Below are positions 25,473-34,268 of a stretch of 64,000 nucleotides of DNA, in pieces (the first letter of the stretch is position 1; the number at the start of each line of letters is the position of its first letter). The notes under the pieces were generated by a model, which was not told where the DNA came from, searched no databases, and saw nothing but the letters and a program-made list of their open reading frames with translations. Location of the stretch: positions 4,402,001 through 4,466,000 of the forward strand of contig WLWP01000001.1 of the NCBI GenBank assembly GCA_012103505.1, read 5' to 3'. Source of the stretch: Pseudomonadales bacterium (GTDB lineage: Bacteria; Pseudomonadota; Gammaproteobacteria; Pseudomonadales; Azotimanducaceae). Made by a program: the position numbers and the translations under genes.

Positions 25473-26450
25473 ATGAACAGAAGACAAGTATTAATCACTG
25501 GCGGTGCGGCTGCATTAGGGACCTTGGTAAGCCCCTTGGCGAGGGCTGTGGATCTTTTTACGATCTCTCTTGCGCAATTTTCTTTGCACAGAACCTACTA
25601 TGGTGATCACGCAAAGAAAGGCTGGGCGCATCTTGGAAAATTGCTCCGCGAGAATCCAGCGGCAGCGGTCTCCACGGGTCCGGACCCATCTGATTTTCCG
25701 ATTTTGAGCAAAACGCAATTTGGTATTGATGCGGTCGAGTACGTTAACCAGTTTTACTATGCGCAATTGGGGAACGACCCTTACTTCAAGGAAATCGCCT
25801 TAAAAGCAGATGATTACGGCGTCGTGTCACATCTCATGATGCTTGATGGCACAGGACCGATTGGAGCGGCTGATAAAGTGGTGCGCTCAGATGCCCGTGA
25901 AAACGTGAAGCGCTGGATGGCGATGGCTAACTTACTCGGTTGTTCGATCGTGCGCGTTAACGCACAAGGAGATGGGGATCCTGTCGCACGCGCAGCTCGT
26001 ACAGCCGACGCGTTGGATCAGCTTGCGGAGGATGGGCAGTCCATGGGATTGGCAGTTGTAGTGGAGAACCATGGTGGACTTTCAAGCGATGGTGCCTGGC
26101 TTGCGAATGTCATGTCTATGGCTAAACACTCTGGTGTTGGCACGTTGCCGGATTTCGGAAACTTTAAGACAGGGCAAGACGCGCAAGGTGAAGACGTTTG
26201 GTATGACCGATATTTAGGCGTCACTGAGTTAATGCCGTATGCGAAGGCTGTAAGTGCTAAGTCCTACGGCTTTGGTTCAGACGGTAATGATACGGCGACG
26301 GACTACAACCGCATGATGAAGATCGTGCTAGACGCTGGCTATCGAGGCTATGTGGGTATCGAATACGAGGGACGTGAGCTGGATGAGGCCAGTGGGATCC
26401 GTGCGACCAAAGCTTTGTTGGAACGGATCCGCGATCAGTATCGGGACTAA
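25473..26450 (+). CDS. Tat-signal sugar phosphate isomerase/epimerase-like TIM-barrel protein
   Basis: A 325-residue xylose-isomerase-like TIM-barrel protein with a twin-arginine export signal at the N-terminus (MNRRQVLITGGAAALG, cleavage near ARAVD). Barrel elements include FSLHRTYYGD, KTQFGIDAVEYVNQFYY, VVVENHGGLSSDG and LPDFGNFK, and AGYRGYVGIEYEG near the end. These resemble IolE/IolI-like epimerases and hydroxypyruvate isomerases, some of which are exported oxidoreductase partners. The substrate is unknown. It begins behind an inverted repeat with no clear ribosome binding site. Confidence 0.85.
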   Translation: MNRRQVLITGGAAALGTLVSPLARAVDLFTISLAQFSLHRTYYGDHAKKGWAHLGKLLRENPAAAVSTGPDPSDFPILSKTQFGIDAVEYVNQFYYAQLGNDPYFKEIALKADDYGVVSHLMMLDGTGPIGAADKVVRSDARENVKRWMAMANLLGCSIVRVNAQGDGDPVARAARTADALDQLAEDGQSMGLAVVVENHGGLSSDGAWLANVMSMAKHSGVGTLPDFGNFKTGQDAQGEDVWYDRYLGVTELMPYAKAVSAKSYGFGSDGNDTATDYNRMMKIVLDAGYRGYVGIEYEGRELDEASGIRATKALLERIRDQYRD

Positions 26451-26477
26451 TCTACCCTCCAAGATTGAAGACGTTCC

Positions 26478-27281
26478 TTACTGTTCCGTGATTGAAGACC
26501 AGTACTTGCGCAGTGCCCAACCGCAGGCATAGAGCGTCGCTACCGGGATCAGTAACGTTTGGAGCAGGAATACGACGATCAGATTGATGATTTCTTCGAC
26601 ACTTGATTCAGCCTTTGTCTGAAGAGTTGTTAACTGATTCTTGATGTCGAGAGATTGGCGCGAAGAATCCAATAACTGATTGAAGCCTTGGGCAGTCCGG
26701 TCGAAGAAACTGTCATCTTCGGAAGACGGTGGAACGCTGGCTTGATCGTTGATCTCCTGGATCGAGGCGGATGTTAGGGTCAAATTTTCGATCGCTTGAT
26801 CTTGCATGCCTTGTAGAAAGACTGAGTCCACCCAATGTGTTGCGAGCAGTGCGATAGCTAAGAAAAAACGCAAAAAAACTACGAATCCGAGTACTTTGCT
26901 TAAGCTGGCGAACCATGGTGGGCGGACACGGTATGCCCATAGCGCGATGCTAAAAGTGAGCACAACGACCGTAACGAGTGCTGACAGCCACGCGCTTGCC
27001 AGTATTTTTCCGAGAGTCAGCTGAAGCCCTAAGGAAACGCTGGCGAGCAAAGCAAGTGCTGAAAATTGCTCGACGAGATCGTTCAGCGGATCCAGAATTT
27101 CACCAAGCGTCAGTGTGACTCCCACCCCAACGGGTTGTATTGCAACTTCGGTCCCTTGTGCGACGGAAATCACGCCATTGAAGGTGCGTGCAAGAGCTAA
27201 GACTGCAAGAGCTTGTTTGAGGTTGCTGAGGGTAACTTCATCGGCTTGATCATCGACCAAGTTTGTCCAAGACAGCGCCAC
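26478..27281 (-). CDS. Polytopic membrane protein of unknown function
   Basis: A 267-residue membrane protein from GTG 27281, with hydrophobic helices at about 65-80, 90-112, 125-150 and 235-260. A long charged loop (about 155-225) faces one side and contains ASVPPSSEDDSFFDR. No family is recognised. The same frame stays open for another 18 codons upstream and would add RKGLISIALALLVALSW, a good signal or first membrane helix, but it has no ATG, GTG or TTG in that stretch. The true start may therefore be a rare ATA, ATC or ATT. The neighbour upstream is an unknown 198-residue gene. Confidence 0.65.
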   Translation of the reverse strand: MALSWTNLVDDQADEVTLSNLKQALAVLALARTFNGVISVAQGTEVAIQPVGVGVTLTLGEILDPLNDLVEQFSALALLASVSLGLQLTLGKILASAWLSALVTVVVLTFSIALWAYRVRPPWFASLSKVLGFVVFLRFFLAIALLATHWVDSVFLQGMQDQAIENLTLTSASIQEINDQASVPPSSEDDSFFDRTAQGFNQLLDSSRQSLDIKNQLTTLQTKAESSVEEIINLIVVFLLQTLLIPVATLYACGWALRKYWSSITEQ

Positions 27282-27353
27282 GAGGAGCGCTAGAGCTATC
27301 GAGATCAGTCCTTTTCTAAGGGTGGTGTTGATAATCTATGTGTTGGCTGGCTG

Positions 27354-27950
27354 TTACGCGACCTGTGAGCCACCACCTTCTTGGCTTAGGAACAACGATT
27401 CTAACTTCTCTGTCACAACATTGGTTAGATTGGTTCTATCGAGATCTGACATGTTCTCAATCGCTGCTGGGTTAACTCTGTGTAAATGGAGCACAGGCCA
27501 AGACTGTTCAAGCTCGCGCAAGTCTCCCTTGGCGAGTACGGGAAGAAAAGGGTCATTGTCTGGCCGATTGTTGATGATCGCCTGCATACCAGCTGCAAAT
27601 GGTAGCTGGCGTTTACCGAGGTTCCTGTCTTCGTCAACATTTGCCAAGTACAAACCGGTTTGGTCTATTAGCTGACCGGGAATGATGTATAACCCAGTCG
27701 CAGTCACAGCTGATTTCTCGATGTGAAAGAACGAATCATGAAAAGCGCTTGCATCGGGCAAGATGACAAGCTTGCGATCCCAATCATCGGGAAAAAACAT
27801 ATTGTAGGTGGAATAAATCTGCTCGACGGATGGCGAGTAGACGCAGAGCGTCGGCTCGAACTGCCGCACAAAATCCATCGCCCGTTGTGCTTGCGTGAAT
27901 TCGTCTAGATCCCACGCCAGATCAGAATTGGTGGGTAAATCCGTTGCCAT
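27354..27950 (-). CDS. Soluble protein of unknown function
   Basis: A 198-residue protein from ATG 27950. I see no known motif. It is acidic and has aromatic stretches (YNMFFPDDWDRK, FHDSFFHIEKS) and a conserved-looking GMQAIINNRPDNDPFLP segment. Its C-terminus ends in a Gln/Gly-rich tail. It has no signal peptide or membrane helix. It is 72 bp upstream of the unknown membrane protein on the same strand, which may be its partner, and 70 bp downstream of a glycosyltransferase gene. Confidence 0.6.
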   Translation of the reverse strand: MATDLPTNSDLAWDLDEFTQAQRAMDFVRQFEPTLCVYSPSVEQIYSTYNMFFPDDWDRKLVILPDASAFHDSFFHIEKSAVTATGLYIIPGQLIDQTGLYLANVDEDRNLGKRQLPFAAGMQAIINNRPDNDPFLPVLAKGDLRELEQSWPVLHLHRVNPAAIENMSDLDRTNLTNVVTEKLESLFLSQEGGGSQVA

Positions 27951-28019
27951 CACCAGTACCTTAAGAGTATTAGCTGACCATCTTACGATGGTGTCGTCGC
28001 TAGGGAGAGATGAGGACGT

Positions 28020-29189
28020 TTAATTGTGATCCGGGTCACCTAAATAATGTGCGGCAATCGTGGCTCGTACAGACTGAGGTAATTCTGGCAACGTATCTAA
28101 CAATGGCCGGTCTGGATAAATTGATCGTGCACTGTGCATAAATTTCAGAGTCTTCAGACCGTCAAACCAGTCCAGAATCGCTTCGCCACGTTGCCGCGCT
28201 TGATACTGTGATCTAAACAGAGCTTCCTTTTGCCGCCACCCAAGCGTTTTCAATATGTCCGTGATCGGTTCTGTCGCTGAGAATTCTCCCGTCGTTGCGA
28301 ACTGGGCCAAGCTTGCGATAGCCTCCCGCAGAAGTTCGAACGCGCCAAAGTTATAGCTCGAGTAGCTCGGTGCGTCTGGTTTGTTGACTAAGAGACCCGC
28401 TATTTTTTCTAAAGCTGGTCCGGTTCCGAAAGGGACTCGTTGGGAGCGGCGTGCAGAAATTGTTAGAACGACATCTGCGCTGTACCGTACCGGTGCGATT
28501 TTGACGACCTTGTTGAGGAGATAGAAATCTTCGCCTGCATTCTTGCGCGGAAAGCCACGAACTTGGGCATACGTTTCGGCATGTACGACAATGGTGCTGC
28601 CAATCGTTGGAAAGGCGTAGCGTGATCCAGCAAAGGTAAGACCAGCGATGTAGTAGGCCATATGTTGGTCATATAGATTGCTTGCCTGCTGTAATGTGTG
28701 GTCATCAGCATGGTGGCGGTGGGCAAAAACAAACGCCCCCGTTCCGTCGAGCACATGAGAAAAGTAGTTGTCGGGTAGGCTGACGTCAGCGTCGCTCATA
28801 TAGAGCCATGGGCTCCTGAGTTGCCCCGCGTTGTAGAGTTTGAACGCGACATCTGTACCTATTTTTCGAGCCAGGCCTACCCCTTGTTCTTGTGGTAGAG
28901 GATTCTCGGTGCAGTCGAGTATGAATAAGCACTTTGAGGTGACTGAGTTCAGCTCCTCGAGCAATATGCGCGTATTTGTAATCTCGGTAGGACCTGCATA
29001 TTCGGGGTAATTCACAACCACAAGCAGAAGTGCCCCCGCTGCTACAGCTTGATCATGCATCGCCAGGATTGTTGACGCAGATTCGTTGAAAGCCGGGATG
29101 ACTAACGCAGAACTAAACGTACCAGTAGGTAATTCTTCGGCGACATGACGCTCGGCATATCGAGCTAGATATTTTGCGCTGGCGTCCAT
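28020..29189 (-). CDS. Glycosyltransferase family 2-like protein
   Basis: A 389-residue cytoplasmic protein. The N-terminal nucleotide-sugar region (SALVIPAFNESASTIL) is typical of GT-A fold enzymes. The metal-binding motif is SDADVSLP, and a later acceptor-region acidic motif lies in RGFPRKNAGEDFYLLN. The C-terminal third is helical with no transmembrane helix, so the acceptor is probably soluble or membrane-peripheral. The product is not known. Neighbours are a MiaE gene upstream and two unknown genes downstream on the same strand. Confidence 0.78.
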   Translation of the reverse strand: MDASAKYLARYAERHVAEELPTGTFSSALVIPAFNESASTILAMHDQAVAAGALLLVVVNYPEYAGPTEITNTRILLEELNSVTSKCLFILDCTENPLPQEQGVGLARKIGTDVAFKLYNAGQLRSPWLYMSDADVSLPDNYFSHVLDGTGAFVFAHRHHADDHTLQQASNLYDQHMAYYIAGLTFAGSRYAFPTIGSTIVVHAETYAQVRGFPRKNAGEDFYLLNKVVKIAPVRYSADVVLTISARRSQRVPFGTGPALEKIAGLLVNKPDAPSYSSYNFGAFELLREAIASLAQFATTGEFSATEPITDILKTLGWRQKEALFRSQYQARQRGEAILDWFDGLKTLKFMHSARSIYPDRPLLDTLPELPQSVRATIAAHYLGDPDHN

Positions 29190-29216
29190 TCTTAGTGAGG
29201 GGTCAGAATGGTAGAG

Positions 29217-29810
29217 TTAGTGTAAGGCCGGGCGAAGGGTCTGTGCCGCCATGATCTGACCTTCGTGTGCCGTGAACATCGCCAGTTGCATGCGCACTTC
29301 TTCCTCTGGATAGAACTCGCACGCAAGATCGACAAATAATTCCCAGTGGCGTTCTTCGCTTTCAGCAATGGCCTCGTAGAACTTCTTCAATGCTGGATCG
29401 TTAAGATTTTGTGCAATCAAAGCGAAACGCTCTGCGCCACGACGTTCTACTACTGCACCGATCAGCAGGCGATCGAGAAGGAAGTACTCTGGACCCCTGC
29501 GGATCAATGCGTTCATTTGGTGGATGTAGGGGTCTTTCTGGTCAGCTCCAGGGGTGACATCGCGCGCCAACATCAGCCGGATAACTTCGCGGTAGTGATT
29601 GAGTTCCTCCACTGCCAAATCAACCATCGCATTGAGCAAACGCGGCTTGTCTGGGTAGTGGGAGGCGACACTCATGGCCATACCAGATGCTTTCTTTTCA
29701 CAGGACGCATGATCTTTCAGGAACTCATCAAAGTCCGCAAAGACGACCTCGAGCCATGTAGCCGGGCTGGGGGCGAGCACCGGTGCTAGCGATAAATTTC
29801 GTTCAGCCAT
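29217..29810 (-). CDS. miaE: tRNA-(2-methylthio-N6-isopentenyladenosine-37) hydroxylase MiaE
   Basis: A 197-residue non-heme diiron monooxygenase that hydroxylates the isopentenyl group of the modified adenosine at tRNA position 37. Two E-x-x-H iron motifs lie in EELNHYREV and ESEERHWELF, and LLIGAVVERRGAERF matches the family core. Length and layout agree with MiaE of Salmonella and Pseudomonas. Its ATG lies inside the last 25 bp of the upstream esterase gene, so the two are likely translated from one message. Confidence 0.92.
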   Translation of the reverse strand: MAERNLSLAPVLAPSPATWLEVVFADFDEFLKDHASCEKKASGMAMSVASHYPDKPRLLNAMVDLAVEELNHYREVIRLMLARDVTPGADQKDPYIHQMNALIRRGPEYFLLDRLLIGAVVERRGAERFALIAQNLNDPALKKFYEAIAESEERHWELFVDLACEFYPEEEVRMQLAMFTAHEGQIMAAQTLRPALH

Positions 29811-30448
29811 GTCGCTATGTCAGAGATCTCTTGAGGACAGACCTGGTGACCCATGGCGTATTCCTGCCATTGCACCGGATAGGACAAGTTGATTAATGCC
29901 TCGCGGGAAGTAATCGCTCGAGTAATGGGGATCATTGGGTCGCTCAAACCGTGAGCCATGAAGATCGACGTATCAACATTGGCAAAATCAACACGATCAA
30001 CCAAGTGCTCATGATCATGGACGTAGGTCGAAAGAGCCATAATTCCGCAGAGTTTTTGCCGATGGCTTAAACCCAATTGCAGGGCAATCACCCCGCCTTG
30101 GGAAAATCCGGCGAGGGTGATTTTTTCGTTAGGTACGCCATTTTCAACTTCCCGGTCGATGAGTTGCGCAATGGCTGCCGCAGATGCGTTTATATCCTCG
30201 GTCCCCTTTAACGGCGCGCCAGGGTCAATGTCGTACCAGCCACGCATTTCGGCCCCGCCGTTGATGGTTATGGGTCGCACCGGGGCGTTGGGGAATACGA
30301 ATCGTAATGGTTGGTCTAGCTCAAGTATGGGGACGATTGGTTCGAAGTCGGAGGCATCCGCCCCAAGCCCGTGGAGCCAAATAACCGTGCCGACAGGATT
30401 GTCGCCGCTTTCAGCTTCTAAAACTTCAATTTCCGCCAATTCTGACAT
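29786..30448 (-). CDS. Carboxylesterase / acyl-protein-thioesterase-like alpha/beta hydrolase
   Basis: A 220-residue alpha/beta hydrolase of the phospholipase/carboxylesterase group. The oxyanion region is TVIWLHGLGADASDF, the nucleophile Ser sits in GFSQGG, the Asp in AHGLSDPMIP and the His in YAMGHQVCPQ. The family acts on short acyl esters or thioesters; the natural substrate is not known. It starts at ATG 30448, diverges from the ABC exporter at 30546 and overlaps miaE by 25 bp at its 3' end. Confidence 0.88.
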   Translation of the reverse strand: MSELAEIEVLEAESGDNPVGTVIWLHGLGADASDFEPIVPILELDQPLRFVFPNAPVRPITINGGAEMRGWYDIDPGAPLKGTEDINASAAAIAQLIDREVENGVPNEKITLAGFSQGGVIALQLGLSHRQKLCGIMALSTYVHDHEHLVDRVDFANVDTSIFMAHGLSDPMIPITRAITSREALINLSYPVQWQEYAMGHQVCPQEISDIATWLNEIYR

Positions 30449-30545
30449 TGAGCAGCTTCCTTATTCGCAAGTTCGTTCTTGGGGCTGACCATAAGGACCT
30501 AATCTGGCGAGTGCAAGTTGTCTCGAGGCTCGCCATAATGCGCGC

Positions 30546-32309
30546 ATGGATGAAGGTCTCGATAGAGAAGTAAATAAAGACCTGACAACTCTCACACCGG
30601 CCCTAAAGTTCCTTAGGCCCTATGTTAAGCAGGTGGTTGCGGCAAGTATCGCTCTGGTGGTTACAGCCGGGGCTACCCTGTCGCTTGGCCAAGGTATCCG
30701 GCTTGTGATTGATTCAGGGTTCGCCAGTGGTGAAGCGGAAGTCTTGGTTGACTCGTTAAGGCTGTTTGTGGCTTTTGTCGTTTTGTTGACCATTGGCACG
30801 TTCGTGCGTTTCTACTTTGTCTCGTGGGTGGGTGAACGAGTGAGCGCGGATATACGGCTGGCGGTGTTCAACCACCTCATTCGCATGCACCCGGGATTCT
30901 TCGAAGAAAACGCGCCAAGTGAAATTCAGTCACGCATTACGACCGACACCACGCTGCTGCAAACCGTCATAGGTTCGTCCGTTTCTATCGCTCTACGCAA
31001 TGTGTTGATGTTTATCGGCGGGCTTACGTTGTTGTTCTTCACCAACGCCAAGCTGTCTCTCATTGTCGTTGCGAGCGTGCCCTTTGTCGTGGCACCTATC
31101 ATTTTGTTCGGTCGTAGGGTGCGGCGTTTGTCGCGGACGAGTCAGGATCGACTAGCGGATGTTGGTAGTTTCGCAGGTGAATCTCTACGTCATATAAAAA
31201 TTGTTCAGTCCTTTAACCATGAAGGTCGGGACGAGGCTGCCTTCCAAGACCGCGTTGAACAAGCTTTTGCTGTCTCCCTTCAACGGATTCGTCAACGGGC
31301 AGTGCTGGTCGCTGTGGTGATGTTATTGGTCTTTGGCGCGGTTGCGACGATGCTCTGGTTCGGCGGCCAGGCTGTGCTAACTGGGGAAACTAGCGCCGGT
31401 GAGTTGGCCGCATTTATTTTCTATGCCTTTATAGTTGCCGGTTCGGTTGGCGCAATCAGCGAAGTTTTGAGTGACCTACAGCGAGCTGCAGGCGCCATGG
31501 AGAGGTTAATGGAACTCCTGGCGAGTCCAAGCCTCATTAAAGATCCTGAAAACCCCAGCACCGTTCAAGGGACGGATGTGCAGTTAAGTGTTGAAGCACT
31601 TAGTTTCAAGTACCCGACCCGACCAGATATGCGAGTCCTGCAAGACGTTTCGTTTACGGCATCCCCCGGCGAGATGGTTGCCGTTGTCGGTCCATCGGGG
31701 GCCGGTAAAAGTACTTTGTTCGACTTGATCCAGCGCTTTTATGTGCCCGACGGCGGCGCGCTAAAGTTGGGCGGCGTCGATTGTGCGGAGCTGACGCTCG
31801 AGACGATTCGCGCTCGGATCGGTTTTGTTCCGCAAGATCCGGTTATGTTTGCCGGTACGATTCGAGAAAACCTTTTGTACGCATGCGAGTCGGCGACCGA
31901 AGACGAGATTTGGCGGTCGGTCAAGCTTGCGCATGCGGAAGAATTTGTTCGCGCCCTACCATTAGGGTTGGAAACCAAGATGGGCGAGGATGGGGTCGGT
32001 TTATCGGGTGGGCAGCGTCAGCGACTCGCGATTGCGCGAGCGCTCATTGCGCAACCAGCGATACTGTTACTAGATGAGGCAACGTCAGCGCTAGACGCCG
32101 AAAGCGAGCATCACATTCGCTTATCGATCGAAGGCTTGAAGGGGAAGATGACAATCTTGGTGATTGCACACCGACTCTCCACGGTTCGACAGGCGGACAG
32201 AATCCTCGTTCTAGAGGATGGTCAACTTCGCGATAGCGGTTCCCATGAGGAGCTTATGGCGAGCAGTGATTTATATGCACGGTTCGCGCGCATGCAATTT
32301 GCCGCCTAA
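30546..32309 (+). CDS. ABC transporter, fused permease and ATPase (MsbA-related exporter)
   Basis: A 587-residue half-transporter. Six membrane helices in the first 320 residues form the permease (with RLAVFNHLIRMHPGFFEENAPSEI as the first coupling region), followed by the ATPase with Walker A GPSGAGKST, signature LSGGQRQRLAIARAL, Walker B ILLLDEATSALD and the H loop in IAHRLSTV. The pattern fits the MsbA-related subgroup of exporters of lipids or drugs; it works as a homodimer or with another half. Substrate unknown. It stands alone with divergent transcription from the esterase gene. Confidence 0.92.
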   Translation: MDEGLDREVNKDLTTLTPALKFLRPYVKQVVAASIALVVTAGATLSLGQGIRLVIDSGFASGEAEVLVDSLRLFVAFVVLLTIGTFVRFYFVSWVGERVSADIRLAVFNHLIRMHPGFFEENAPSEIQSRITTDTTLLQTVIGSSVSIALRNVLMFIGGLTLLFFTNAKLSLIVVASVPFVVAPIILFGRRVRRLSRTSQDRLADVGSFAGESLRHIKIVQSFNHEGRDEAAFQDRVEQAFAVSLQRIRQRAVLVAVVMLLVFGAVATMLWFGGQAVLTGETSAGELAAFIFYAFIVAGSVGAISEVLSDLQRAAGAMERLMELLASPSLIKDPENPSTVQGTDVQLSVEALSFKYPTRPDMRVLQDVSFTASPGEMVAVVGPSGAGKSTLFDLIQRFYVPDGGALKLGGVDCAELTLETIRARIGFVPQDPVMFAGTIRENLLYACESATEDEIWRSVKLAHAEEFVRALPLGLETKMGEDGVGLSGGQRQRLAIARALIAQPAILLLDEATSALDAESEHHIRLSIEGLKGKMTILVIAHRLSTVRQADRILVLEDGQLRDSGSHEELMASSDLYARFARMQFAA

Positions 32310-32555
32310 ATCCCCCAACTGGCGCAGTTAGTGGTGTAAAAGAGCCATAAAAAGCATAATGTAGTTGGCAGGGAGCTAATCTATTGGTTTAGAATTGCGC
32401 GCCGGTCAGCCAGGCCAAATTCTGGACTGACTCGGAATAGACAAAAACAATAAGTCAACGAAAGTCGACGCAAGACAAAGAAGTCAAAACAAAAAGATCA
32501 GATAACACTCGCACAGCTTGGATGTGACGAGCGAGAAAGATCTGGGGGCTATGCT

Positions 32556-33686
32556 ATGGGACCGCTTCAAGGATTAAGGTTAATTGAATTGGCAGGTATT
32601 GGACCTGGCCCATTCAGTGGAATGATGCTATCTGACATGGGCGCTGAAGTGATCCGTGTCGAACGCCTCGGTGGTGCGACAACTGCACCGAAAGATGTGC
32701 TGGCGCGTAATCGGCGTTCGGTGTCTGTGGACCTAAAAGATCCTAAAGGGGTTGAAGCGGTGTTGCGGCTCGTTGAAACCGCCGATGGACTATTCGAAGG
32801 TTTCCGTCCGGGTGTTACCGAGCGACTAGGTCTTGGTCCAGAAGAGTGTTTGGCGCGTAATCCAAAACTTGTGTACGGGCGCATGACTGGCTGGGGCCAG
32901 GAAGGTCCAATGGCAAGTGCAGCTGGCCATGACATTAATTACATCGGCTTAGCCGGAGCGCTCCACGCGATCGGACGTCCGGGCGAAAAGCCAGTCCCTC
33001 CTCTTAACCTTGTTGGTGACTTTGGCGGTGGCGGTATGTTACTGGCCTTTGGCATGGTTTGCGGGTTGCTCGAGTCGGCGCGTTCTGGCGAGGGGCAGGT
33101 CATTGATGCAGCCATGGTAGATGGCACAGCCTCGCTCATGGCGATGTTCTTTTCCTTTGCCGCCGGTGGTGGATTTTCAGATCAACGTGGCACCAACATG
33201 CTCGATGGCGGCGCTCCATTTTACGACACTTATGAAACCGCTGACGGCAAGGCGATTTGTATTGGCTCCATTGAGCCTCAGTTTTACGCGCTGTTAAAAG
33301 AAAAAGCTGAATTACCCGAAGAGCGTTTTGGCAACCAGATGGATGCCAGCCGGTGGCCGGCCTTGAAGGAAGAGCTCACGGACGTTTTTAAAACAAAAAC
33401 GCAGGAGGAATGGTGCGAGCTGATGGAAGGGACAGATGTCTGCTTTGCCCCTGTGCTCTCAATCTTCGAAGCCCCCGAACACCCACACAACAAAGCGAGA
33501 AAGAGTTTTTACGAGGTGGATGGCGTGATGCAACAAGCTCCGTCGCCGCGCTTTTCTCGCACAGTCCCAGAAATTTCACACGGCGCTAGAGTCCCGGGAG
33601 AGGATACCGTATCCGTTTTGAAGGATTGCGGATTTGCCGCCGATGAAATCAGTGCACTACAAGAAAACGGCATTATCGCCGAGTAG
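32556..33686 (+). CDS. CaiB/BaiF-type CoA transferase, alpha-methylacyl-CoA racemase-like
   Basis: A 376-residue family III CoA-transferase fold protein. The start [27 protein letters not shown], the segment [29 protein letters not shown] and VGDFGGGGM all match alpha-methylacyl-CoA racemase, including the His-Asp of GHD and the Asp of VGDF that form its proton relay. Such enzymes invert 2-methyl groups of branched fatty acyl-CoA or steroid side chains. It lies alone downstream of the ABC exporter after a 246-bp gap with no recognised feature. Confidence 0.9.
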   Translation: MGPLQGLRLIELAGIGPGPFSGMMLSDMGAEVIRVERLGGATTAPKDVLARNRRSVSVDLKDPKGVEAVLRLVETADGLFEGFRPGVTERLGLGPEECLARNPKLVYGRMTGWGQEGPMASAAGHDINYIGLAGALHAIGRPGEKPVPPLNLVGDFGGGGMLLAFGMVCGLLESARSGEGQVIDAAMVDGTASLMAMFFSFAAGGGFSDQRGTNMLDGGAPFYDTYETADGKAICIGSIEPQFYALLKEKAELPEERFGNQMDASRWPALKEELTDVFKTKTQEEWCELMEGTDVCFAPVLSIFEAPEHPHNKARKSFYEVDGVMQQAPSPRFSRTVPEISHGARVPGEDTVSVLKDCGFAADEISALQENGIIAE

Positions 33687-33753
33687 TCGCACTTTCGCTC
33701 CAGCTAGAATCATCTAGAAAATTACAAATAATAGAACTACGAGGTACCTTTAA

Positions 33754-34260
33754 ATGAGTGTTGAGCTGTTAGATAACCCCCGCTTCCATGGCTTTCGCGT
33801 GCGTCGCCAGGTAGAAGGCAAAACGTTTCAGGAATATTTCTCTTTGAAAGAAAACGGCAAGCGCCTACGCGGAGCGAAGCGTGCTGCGGTCAAAGAGCAG
33901 GCTGAGAAGCGCGATGCTGAACTTTCAAAATTGCAGGCGAAAGCAAAAGACAAAGCGGATAAGGAAATCCAACTCGATGATTCTGGCCAAGTTAAAGGTG
34001 TCTTGTGTCGTCTCAAGAAAGAGAAAAGCGGAACGATGACGCCAGTTTTTCAGGTTGGCATCATGTCGCGCGAGACCGGCAAGATCGTGAACACCACTGT
34101 TTCTATTAACAAGCATGGTATCGAGACCGCTTGGCAATCTGCGGTAGATTTCTACTGTCATCACAAACAAATTAGCAAACGATCCAAGATCTACAAGGAC
34201 CTTGTTGCGATGTGTCCAAAGAAAGCCCGAGTTACTAAGTTGCTTAAAGCGCTAGCTTAG
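33754..34260 (+). CDS. Basic protein of unknown function, possible nucleic-acid binder
   Basis: A 168-residue basic protein rich in Lys and Arg. The first 60 residues (RVRRQVEGKTFQEYFSLK, then RGAKRAAVKEQAEKRDAEL) have a three-strand plus helix pattern with conserved-looking Gly and aromatic residues that reminds me of AP2-like or integrase-arm DNA-binding modules. This is a resemblance only. The C-terminal half repeats similar basic patches and ends in ARVTKLLKALA. It has a good GAGGT ribosome binding site. prpE starts 8 bp after its stop, so both are probably on one message. Confidence 0.55.
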   Translation: MSVELLDNPRFHGFRVRRQVEGKTFQEYFSLKENGKRLRGAKRAAVKEQAEKRDAELSKLQAKAKDKADKEIQLDDSGQVKGVLCRLKKEKSGTMTPVFQVGIMSRETGKIVNTTVSINKHGIETAWQSAVDFYCHHKQISKRSKIYKDLVAMCPKKARVTKLLKALA

Positions 34261-34268
34261 GTCTCCGC

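Noticed and set aside
32310..32555. Small gene between the ABC exporter and the CoA transferase
   Set aside because: No frame of useful length with a start and ribosome binding site is present; it is likely just the promoter region.
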